From an uncultured Clostridia bacterium (GTDB lineage Bacteria; Bacillota; Clostridia; Oscillospirales; Ruminococcaceae): a stretch of 64,000 bases of DNA. Below the pieces are notes generated by a model. The model made no database searches and was not told where the DNA came from. It was given only the letters and a program-made list of their open reading frames with translations. The stretch spans positions 1 through 64,000 of the forward strand of contig CAMZIK010000002.1 in NCBI GenBank assembly GCA_947307175.1, written 5' to 3'. The first letter of the stretch is position 1. Each line of letters opens with the position of its first letter. The position numbers and the translations under genes were made by a program. Shown here in pieces: positions 24,055 to 31,465 of this stretch.

Positions 24055-26256
24055 TCACACCTTCAGATCGTGATTTTTTCTTTTTTTCTCATACATTCTT
24101 GCATCGCCCTGCTGCATGAGCTTGTCGATGTCGTCAACGCTGCCGTCGGCAAACACCGTTCCTATACTTACCGATGTACCGCAGCCGTACTTCTCGAATG
24201 CCTTTTTAATCTCATCTTCGAGTTTTCTGCACTTTTCGTCTATCTCCTGCTTGCTGCTGACGAAATCTATCGCTGCGAACTCATCGCCGCCGAGCCTGGC
24301 AATAAGCGCATCGGGAAAGACCGCCTTTATAAGCTCCGAAGTCCTGATCAGAACGTCATCTCCGACATGATGACCGAAATTATCGTTTATCGCTTTGAAT
24401 CGGTCAAGGTCGAAATACAGCAGATGGAACTTTTTCAGCATCGGACCGCTGAGATAATTGTAAAAATATCTTCTGTTGAAAATACCTGTGAGCGTATCGG
24501 TATTAGCAAGTCTTATCACAGCCTGCTCGTCGTTGAGATAGACTGTTCTTCCGAGCTGCAGTGCAATATACTCACCACGGTTGTAAATATCATTTACAAG
24601 TTCGCAGATGAACACACCGTAGATGATGTCCCTGTAAAAAACGGGCAGCACCACGAAACCTTTGCACCTTGACGGAAGCTCACTTCTGGTGAAAAGGCGG
24701 CTCAGATGGCATTTCTGCCGCTGCTTCGGCATAATATAAAGCTCTCCGGATTTTATGACACATCTGAGATTTATACTATCGGGGAACATATAAGGATTAG
24801 AGCTGTTAAAGACTACTGGTTCATCAAAAAGATAAAGCGCAGCATTGTCTATCCCCAGTTTATCAACGCTCCTGATAATGTTTTCAAGGTTTTCGTTTTT
24901 CACTCTGGCATAAGCCGTTCCGTCGATAAGGAACTGCTGCAGCTGTTCCCTTCCGGTTATGATATTCTCGCTGTCCTGGATATTCTGCTCCGACAAAGCA
25001 AGTATCGCCCTGTCCTTGATGCGCACAAACAGCCTGTTGACAAACATATTTGCGCCCTTAGTCTTTGTGTTGACACCCGCAACGAGCTTATCCGTGCTTT
25101 TGAGCAGTTTCACCGCATCGGTATAGTGCATAGCTCCTTTTTCAAAGAACTTGTCTATCATCGCACCTATCTCTTCAAAATCCTCAACGCTCATATAGCG
25201 GCATTTGACAGACATAAGGATACGTGACATGAACTCATAGAAAAGCCTTCTGAGGTCTATCGACTCTCTGCTTCTCTTTTCGCTCCTGTACCTGTAAAAG
25301 CAGTCATCGAACATTCTGTATATGAACGCAGAATCCACGTTCTGTATTTCCATGGCATTATAGTCATACATCTCATGAGGGAACGACTCTCTGCCGTAAA
25401 GCCTCGTCGGGACAAGCGCCGAAGAAACGTCCTCTCCTGCCAGTTTTTCCAGCAAAAGCTCCATAGCCTTCTGTCCCAGCGTGCAGTCTGCAAGTCCGAC
25501 CGAAGACAGTGACGGTATCATCTCTCCTGCCATATGAGTATTATCAAAACCGAACACGAGGATGTCCCTTCCCGGAACGAGCCCTCTTTGCTCCATGACA
25601 TTGTAAAGGCCCTTCGCCACAGCGTCATTAACGCAGAATATCGCCTGTGCTCCGGGGTTAGCGTCGAGCAGGCTCTCCGCTTCCTTTTCCGAATTGACAG
25701 ACATTCCCGAGCTTACATAGTTTTTATCGGTGAACTCTATGCCGTTGTCCCGAAGGCAGCGTGCAAAGATCTCCTTGCGCTGCATAGCATCGGTGTTATC
25801 GTCTCTTCCGCCGAGCATACACAGCCTTGTCAGCCCGTTTACGTTTACAAGAGCGTCCACCGCTTCCCTGATGCCTGTTTCGTTGTCATAATTGACCGTT
25901 ATAAGATCGGGTGCATCGCAGGCGATAAAGATCTTTGGGATACTCTTATATCTTTCGAGCTGTTTTTCAACTATTATCTCGCCTCTGTGGCTGCTCACGC
26001 TGCCCAGATGTATTATCAGCCCATCGAGTTCGCACATTTCGCTGAGCTTGAATATCGTATTATAAACTGTTTTATATGCATGGTCACTGTAAGACCCGTC
26101 ACCGTGATCGTATTTCCCCGAAAGCACAACAAGCCTTATATCCTTGTTCTTGGGTATAGCATTGAGCACGCTCTGTATTAGCTCTTTGGAGAAATCGGTA
26201 TACATATCCTCAAGGACCATGCCTATGACCGTTTCATGTTTTTTAACGCTCTGCAT
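24055..26256 (-). CDS. Cytoplasmic diguanylate cyclase with N-terminal LacI-type ligand-binding domain
   Basis: 733 aa. Residues ~1-300 look like a LacI/periplasmic-binding-protein sugar-binding domain without the HTH (IGMVLEDMYTDF, LVVLSGK, DGLIIHLGS, AIFCVNDAVAKGLYN, ILVFGFDNT). No signal peptide or TM is visible, so it senses an intracellular ligand. A helical and GAF-like middle follows, then a GGDEF domain at about 580-733 with YFDLDRFKAINDNFGHHVGDD and an intact ARLGGDEFAAID. The RxxD product-inhibition site is not in the usual position. It should make c-di-GMP from two GTP. ATG 26256 is 3 bp after the FIST-EAL stop, with GGAGG inside that gene's end, so the two are translationally linked. 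Confidence 0.9.
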   Translation of the reverse strand: MQSVKKHETVIGMVLEDMYTDFSKELIQSVLNAIPKNKDIRLVVLSGKYDHGDGSYSDHAYKTVYNTIFKLSEMCELDGLIIHLGSVSSHRGEIIVEKQLERYKSIPKIFIACDAPDLITVNYDNETGIREAVDALVNVNGLTRLCMLGGRDDNTDAMQRKEIFARCLRDNGIEFTDKNYVSSGMSVNSEKEAESLLDANPGAQAIFCVNDAVAKGLYNVMEQRGLVPGRDILVFGFDNTHMAGEMIPSLSSVGLADCTLGQKAMELLLEKLAGEDVSSALVPTRLYGRESFPHEMYDYNAMEIQNVDSAFIYRMFDDCFYRYRSEKRSRESIDLRRLFYEFMSRILMSVKCRYMSVEDFEEIGAMIDKFFEKGAMHYTDAVKLLKSTDKLVAGVNTKTKGANMFVNRLFVRIKDRAILALSEQNIQDSENIITGREQLQQFLIDGTAYARVKNENLENIIRSVDKLGIDNAALYLFDEPVVFNSSNPYMFPDSINLRCVIKSGELYIMPKQRQKCHLSRLFTRSELPSRCKGFVVLPVFYRDIIYGVFICELVNDIYNRGEYIALQLGRTVYLNDEQAVIRLANTDTLTGIFNRRYFYNYLSGPMLKKFHLLYFDLDRFKAINDNFGHHVGDDVLIRTSELIKAVFPDALIARLGGDEFAAIDFVSSKQEIDEKCRKLEDEIKKAFEKYGCGTSVSIGTVFADGSVDDIDKLMQQGDARMYEKKRKNHDLKV

Positions 26257-26259
26257 ATT

Positions 26260-28890
26260 TTAAACCTCCGGCTGTACGCCTTCGTCAATATCCGCAGACG
26301 GCACCGAGAAAAGATAACCCTGTGAAAGATCGATATTATATTTCATGAGCATATCCTGTATCTCCTGGTTTTCAACAAATTCCGCAACGATCCTGAATCC
26401 CTTGTTGCTCAGCTTTTTCCAGAACGAAACAAGAGCGATAAGATTAGCAGACTGCTCGTCCACGCAGCATCTCCTTACGATCGAGCCGTCAATCTTCAGA
26501 TAATCGCAGTGGATACTTGCGATATGCTGAAGGTTTGAATAGCCGCTGCCGAAATCGTCTATCGCAATAAGTCCGCCGAGGTCATGTATCCTGTCAACAA
26601 AAGCGATAAGTCCGTCGTAGTCGTCGATGTCCTCATTTTCAAGTATCTCGAAAACAAAGTTTTCAGGGTGCTTTGCAGTTGAAAGGAAGCCAAAAATAAA
26701 ATCTGTCAGCTCATGGTTCTTTATATCTCTCACGCCGAGATTTATGCTCACGCTTTTGCCCTCAACGTCCGCAAATTTCGCAAACACCTTGCGTATCATA
26801 GTTTCCGAGATCATATCATAAAGCAGTCCGTACGACCTTGCAACATCAAGAAAGCTTCCGGGGTAGTATATCTTGCCGTTCTCGTCCTCAAGCCTCATGA
26901 GAGACTCATAGTGGTGTATACACTTTTCCTTGTTGTCGTAAATACCCTGAAAATACGGTATCACCTTATCATGTGCGATAGCATAGTTGATAACGTTCAC
27001 CATATGGTATCTTTCCCTGATGCTCTCCCTGTCAAGTTCTCCTTTTCGTGCGTCACGCACATAGAACTGGATATTTTTCTGCTTCATCTCAAGCAGCATC
27101 GAATAATAAGCCTGATATGTGTTGTCTATATCACAGTCGTCGATAAGGCTGAACAGCGGAACTATCGAGATATAATCCTCCGATGTCTCAAACAGCTCCT
27201 TCTGCAGCGCTTTCATATCATCAATAAACTCCGAAAGAGCGACCATATAAGAAGGAGCGCCGATAGCGAGCATCCAGTCCTTTATAAGATATATCGAATA
27301 TTTTTTCTGCTTTGCAAAGCTTACGCACTTTGACAGGTAATTCTTGTATGTAAGGTCAATGAGCTTATCTGAGAACACCGTCTGTATGCTTGACATATCA
27401 AATACGTTTATAATGCAGATACGGTCATAGCCTTTCAGCTTTATGTCCATATTCATAGCCGCAGCATTGGGTATCTCCTCTGTCTGCGAATACAGAAGCT
27501 TCAGCTCGCAGTCACGCACGAAGGCCTTTAAGCTGTCTGCTGCAACAGAACGGTCGCTCTTGACGAGCTTGTTCTCCACATCATACAGATAGCTGAGCAG
27601 CTCCTGGTTGTCAGCCGCCAGCGAGTCGGTATGAGAAAAGGCGTACGGATTATACATCTGCGTCGCAGGCTCTTCGCCTATGACCGAAACGACGAACGAG
27701 CAGTTCGCAAACGTGTTCCTTCCGTCAACGTGAGCTATCTCTCCCTCAGTGATACAGCCGCAGATATTGGAGTTCTCATAAGCAGAAAGCTCCCATTTCA
27801 CGCAGTTTGCATATATCATAGAACGAGCTATGCAGGAATATCCGAAGATAGTTTCGGCTTTGTCAAAATTCTCTATATGTCTGAAAAGCGTCCTGTTGTC
27901 GGAAATTATCTTTCCGTCATAGATGAACGCACGCTTGAGTTTCCGACCTGCGCTGACGTTGTGGTTGGCATTTATCATCTCACACTTTGACTTTGTATCT
28001 ATATCAGGGTGCGCATCATAAGCCGCCTTGTTCACGATGTCATCAGCAGGGAACGCTTCGCTCAGGCTTTGATCGTCCGAAAAGCGCACAAAGATAGGAA
28101 TATCGCTTGCCTGTGAATAAACATACGGGAAAAGGTTAGTAAGCTCAGGTCTGCTTTTCAGCTCATCGCCTATTCCGATACGGTATTCTCCCGCAGCGTC
28201 CTTTCCGTCGATAGAGAGTATACAAGTTCCGAAAGTATCGGTTATCTCGCACTCCTGACCTATGACCTGAACACCTGTTGCATATGAACTGAAGCTTTCG
28301 ACCTCGCTTCCGCCTATCGCAGCAAGAATGATGCTCTTGTTGCTCCAGCCGTTCTCGTTGAACACAAATCCTGAATCAAGGAACTTTCTGAGGTTTATCT
28401 CCGATGTGTTTGCAAGTCCGCCTATCATCTGCACTCCGGGGAAAAAGTCGTTGCATCTGTCAACAAAGGAGTAAACATCAAGATACTTTCCTGTAAGGAA
28501 AGTCAGCATAAGCTTGGTCTCATCATCTATAACAGCGTCCTTAACGCTCTGGCAAAGCTCATCAACAGCCCTCGGCGAACCGTCCTCCTCAAAGGTCGGC
28601 AGCATGGCAGTCCTGACCCTGCCCTTTCTCGACATCTGCGTTACCGAGATGACGCACTGATTCTGTATAAGCTTGCCCCAGCTTATCACCGCAGATGTGC
28701 TGGTTCCGAAGATATGCGCCTGCGGAACGAGTTTTGCGATATACTTTGCAAGATCCACCGCCTCGTCCTCAAGATGTATTGACGTATGGATGCGCACAAG
28801 AATATCGCCCGCTACCGGGTCAAGCCTCAGCTGCTGAAAAGTCTCGGCAAGTCTCGCTTTTGAAATATACTGAAAATTCCATGTAAACAA
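26260..28890 (-). CDS. FIST-EAL fusion: sensor-linked c-di-GMP phosphodiesterase
   Basis: 876 aa. The N-terminal ~400 residues fit FIST_N plus FIST_C (HIFGTSTSAVIS, GVQMIGGLANTSEI, NTFANCSFVVSVIGEEP), a predicted intracellular small-ligand sensor. A ~200-residue linker is followed by an EAL domain (~630-870) with YESLMRL, SINLGVRD, FEILENED, AIDDFGSGYSN, LKIDG, AEFVEN and QGYLF, so all metal- and catalytic-site motifs look intact. The ORF-track GTG at 28899 lies inside AAAGGAGTG; the TTG at 28890 is 8 nt after AGGAG and is the likely start (MFTWNFQYIS). It is first gene of an operon with the GGDEF gene; the pair can raise and lower c-di-GMP in response to two different internal signals. Confidence 0.9.
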   Translation of the reverse strand: MFTWNFQYISKARLAETFQQLRLDPVAGDILVRIHTSIHLEDEAVDLAKYIAKLVPQAHIFGTSTSAVISWGKLIQNQCVISVTQMSRKGRVRTAMLPTFEEDGSPRAVDELCQSVKDAVIDDETKLMLTFLTGKYLDVYSFVDRCNDFFPGVQMIGGLANTSEINLRKFLDSGFVFNENGWSNKSIILAAIGGSEVESFSSYATGVQVIGQECEITDTFGTCILSIDGKDAAGEYRIGIGDELKSRPELTNLFPYVYSQASDIPIFVRFSDDQSLSEAFPADDIVNKAAYDAHPDIDTKSKCEMINANHNVSAGRKLKRAFIYDGKIISDNRTLFRHIENFDKAETIFGYSCIARSMIYANCVKWELSAYENSNICGCITEGEIAHVDGRNTFANCSFVVSVIGEEPATQMYNPYAFSHTDSLAADNQELLSYLYDVENKLVKSDRSVAADSLKAFVRDCELKLLYSQTEEIPNAAAMNMDIKLKGYDRICIINVFDMSSIQTVFSDKLIDLTYKNYLSKCVSFAKQKKYSIYLIKDWMLAIGAPSYMVALSEFIDDMKALQKELFETSEDYISIVPLFSLIDDCDIDNTYQAYYSMLLEMKQKNIQFYVRDARKGELDRESIRERYHMVNVINYAIAHDKVIPYFQGIYDNKEKCIHHYESLMRLEDENGKIYYPGSFLDVARSYGLLYDMISETMIRKVFAKFADVEGKSVSINLGVRDIKNHELTDFIFGFLSTAKHPENFVFEILENEDIDDYDGLIAFVDRIHDLGGLIAIDDFGSGYSNLQHIASIHCDYLKIDGSIVRRCCVDEQSANLIALVSFWKKLSNKGFRIVAEFVENQEIQDMLMKYNIDLSQGYLFSVPSADIDEGVQPEV

Positions 28891-28962
28891 TCCGATCACT
28901 CCTTTTACACCGAGCCGCCGTCAGACAAAAGGCAGCATCTATCAGAGTATACTATCTATTAT

Positions 28963-28991
28963 ATTATACCACCTGAAAAAATCAGTGTCAA
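28963..28991 (-). promoter_or_regulatory. Consensus promoter of the FIST-EAL / GGDEF operon
   Basis: Minus strand TTGACA, 17 bp, TATAAT, with a TGG just before the -10. Leader is about 65 nt and shows no riboswitch I recognise. Confidence 0.82.
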
Positions 28992-29037
28992 TAAGTGTTC
29001 ACACAAAACTTGCTCTGCGATGTCGGTATGTCAGACA

Positions 29038-29082
29038 TAAAAAAGAGGCAAGCGCCGCCCTGTCAGGCGATCCTGCCTCTTT
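29038..29082. terminator. Intrinsic terminator after the MATE gene
   Basis: AAAGAGGCA and TGCCTCTTT arms with an inner GCGCC/GGCG stem; seven-residue T-run on the minus strand. Starts 7 bp after the MATE stop. Confidence 0.85.
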
Positions 29083-29088
29083 GAAAAA

Positions 29089-30447
29089 CTACTGTTTTGC
29101 CGTTTCTTTCGTGATGTTCTTTACCCACTTATACTTTACATAATGCTTATATACCACAGGGATCTTAATAAATTCGTCCAGCGTAAGTATGAACGCAACC
29201 ACCAGCACAGGCAGTTTAAGCACGAATGCGCAGATGAATCCCGCAGGCAGTATCACCGCCCACATCGTCACGCCGTCGCATATCATTCCGAACTTTGTGT
29301 CTCCGCCCGACGGGAAAATGCCGCCGATCACCGTTGAGTTCAGCGAGTTGCCGATTATGTAGTACGCCGCCAGGAACATCATATATTTCAAATAATGCTG
29401 CGCTGTCGGCTCAAGGGTTATAAAGTGCAGGACCAGCGGCGTAAGCGCAAGTATAACAAGTCCTGACGCTGCACCAATGACCACCGACGCTCTTGTAAAG
29501 CTGCCTCCGGCTTTCTTTGCTTTTTCAAGCTCGCCTCGCCCGAGCATTCCGCCGAGTATGATCCCCACGCCTGATGCAATGCCCCAGCAAAAGCTGGCGA
29601 TGATACAGCGCACGATGCTGGCGATAGAGTTCGCCGCAACCGCATCGCTGCCAAGGTGTCCCATTATAACAGCGTACATCGTCACTCCGCCGCCCCAGCC
29701 CAGCTGGTTTAAAAGCAGCGGAAGCGAGTATTTCCAGTAGTCCTTGTGCAGAAACTTCGTCTGCGTTTTAAACATGATCCTGATGTTCAGCTTCGTACAT
29801 TTGCCCTTTGCCATCACGATGATGACCACGATAGTTTCAAAAACTCTCGCAAGGTCTGTCGCCAGCGCCGCACCCGTGATGCCCATTCTCGGGAATATCC
29901 ATATGCCGAAAATAAGCAGCGCATTCAGCCCGATGTTAAGAAATACCGACAGCGAACCTATCAGCGACGAAAGCTTTGCCCTGTCGCAGACCTTCATAAT
30001 TCCATAGTACGCCTGCGTAAAACCGCTGAGCAGAAACTGCGGCGAGACCATGCGCAAATACCTTGCGCCCTCTTTGATGAGTTCATCGTCCGATGTGAAA
30101 ATGTGCATCAGCAGCTCCGGACAGATAATGCACGCCACCGTGAATATCACACCCACCAGCAAGCAGTACCGCATCGTTATCGCAAGCACTTCCTCAACAG
30201 CCTTCTTGTCGCCCTTGCCCCAGTATTGAGATGCAAGCACCGTCAAGCCGAACACGAACGCCCCGAAAAACAGGCTGAACACAAACGGCACCTGTGACGC
30301 AAGCGACGCAGCCGAAAGCGAATCCTGATCGAGAAAACCCAGCATGAACGCATCACTTGCCGTAACCAGCGAAGCGGTAAGGTATTGCACAGCTATGGGC
30401 GTGACTATCTTGAACAGCTTTTTGTATAAAGCCTTATCAAATGCCAT
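29089..30447 (-). CDS. MATE family efflux transporter
   Basis: 452 aa with twelve predicted membrane helices in two homologous halves. It begins KALYKKLFKIVTPIAVQYLTASLVTASDAFMLG and has the MATE-typical ASQYWGKGDKK segment after the second helix and the mirrored GGMLGRGELEKAKKAG in the second half. MATE pumps export cationic drugs or metabolites in exchange for Na+ or H+; the substrate cannot be told from sequence. ATG 30447 has GGGGGAG. Monocistronic, with its own terminator and divergent from the YoaP-like gene. The 30.45-30.61 kb gap is A/T-rich with no clear minus-strand promoter. Confidence 0.92.
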   Translation of the reverse strand: MAFDKALYKKLFKIVTPIAVQYLTASLVTASDAFMLGFLDQDSLSAASLASQVPFVFSLFFGAFVFGLTVLASQYWGKGDKKAVEEVLAITMRYCLLVGVIFTVACIICPELLMHIFTSDDELIKEGARYLRMVSPQFLLSGFTQAYYGIMKVCDRAKLSSLIGSLSVFLNIGLNALLIFGIWIFPRMGITGAALATDLARVFETIVVIIVMAKGKCTKLNIRIMFKTQTKFLHKDYWKYSLPLLLNQLGWGGGVTMYAVIMGHLGSDAVAANSIASIVRCIIASFCWGIASGVGIILGGMLGRGELEKAKKAGGSFTRASVVIGAASGLVILALTPLVLHFITLEPTAQHYLKYMMFLAAYYIIGNSLNSTVIGGIFPSGGDTKFGMICDGVTMWAVILPAGFICAFVLKLPVLVVAFILTLDEFIKIPVVYKHYVKYKWVKNITKETAKQ

Positions 30448-30611
30448 AAAGTTCTCCCCCTTCTTATTTTTGTCCTTTTGTTCTGTATTTTTCTCTATGA
30501 ACTGATAGTACCATTTTATATTTTAAAAATATATCAAAACTTTGTCCTTTATATCAAAATCAAAACCTCTAATGCCGAAAAACAAATAAAGAGCATTTTT
30601 TCAAAACCGTC

Positions 30612-30640
30612 TTGCAAAATCGGCAGAAATCCGTTATAAT
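30612..30640 (+). promoter_or_regulatory. Sigma-A promoter of the YoaP-GH3 operon
   Basis: TTGCAA, 17 bp, TATAAT on the plus strand, ending 45 bp before the TTG start of the first gene. Confidence 0.75.
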
Positions 30641-30685
30641 GATATTAATATCTAAAGTCAACTAAAGTAAACGGGAGGGATTTTT

Positions 30686-31432
30686 TTGCAGTACATACAG
30701 CTCACAAAGGAAAACCTTGAAAGCGAACACATCTGCTGTGCCATTTCAAACAACAAGGATATTCAAGTCTCATCAAAAAAAGCATGGCTGTCAGAGCGCT
30801 TTGATGAGGGACTTGTCTTTCTCAAAAGCGAGGAACGGGGCAAATGCTTTATCGAGTATATCCCTGCCGAAAACGCATGGAATCCCATTGATGCCGAAGG
30901 CTATATGTATATCGACTGCCTGTGGGTCTCAGGTTCTCTCAAAGGTCACGGCTATTCGACCGACCTGCTGAACGAATGTATAAAAGACAGCAAAAACAAA
31001 GGCAGGATCGGGCTGTGTATCCTTTCCAGCGCAAAGAAAAAACCTTTCCTTGCCGACCCGAAATATCTCAAATATAAGGGCTTTGAGGTGTGCGATGAGG
31101 CTTCAAACGGCATACAGCTGTGGTATCTGCCGTTTGAGAAAGATGCTCCCAAGCCTCAGTTCAAGCCCTGTGCTAAAACGCCTCATACAGATGAAAAAGG
31201 CTATGTGCTGTATTATACCAGCCAGTGCCCGTTCAACGCCAAATATGTACCCATAGTTGAACAGACCGCAAAAGAGCAGGGCGTTCCGTTCAAAGCTGTC
31301 CATATCACCGATAAGCAGACCGCACAGAGCGCTCCGACACCGATAACCACTTATGCGCTGTTCTGTGACGGCGAGTATCTTACCAACGAACAGATGAACG
31401 ACAAGAAATTCATAAAGCTGATCTCACGCTGA
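30686..31432 (+). CDS. GNAT-type N-acetyltransferase with YoaP-like C-terminal domain
   Basis: 248 aa. The N-terminal half is a GNAT fold with the acetyl-CoA loop region DCLWVSGSLKGHGYSTDLLNECI and PKYLKYKGFEVCDEA. The C-terminal ~90 residues begin YVLYYTSQCPFNAKYVP, a thioredoxin-like CxxN-type segment seen in B. subtilis YoaP relatives. The substrate is unknown. The start is TTG at 30686, 7 nt after GGGAGG; no better ATG exists. It is 33 bp upstream of the permuted GH3 gene on the same strand, so it is probably co-transcribed, though no shared pathway is evident. Confidence 0.8.
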   Translation: MQYIQLTKENLESEHICCAISNNKDIQVSSKKAWLSERFDEGLVFLKSEERGKCFIEYIPAENAWNPIDAEGYMYIDCLWVSGSLKGHGYSTDLLNECIKDSKNKGRIGLCILSSAKKKPFLADPKYLKYKGFEVCDEASNGIQLWYLPFEKDAPKPQFKPCAKTPHTDEKGYVLYYTSQCPFNAKYVPIVEQTAKEQGVPFKAVHITDKQTAQSAPTPITTYALFCDGEYLTNEQMNDKKFIKLISR

Positions 31433-31465
31433 AACGAATAAAACGATACAAAAAGGAGGTCTATC

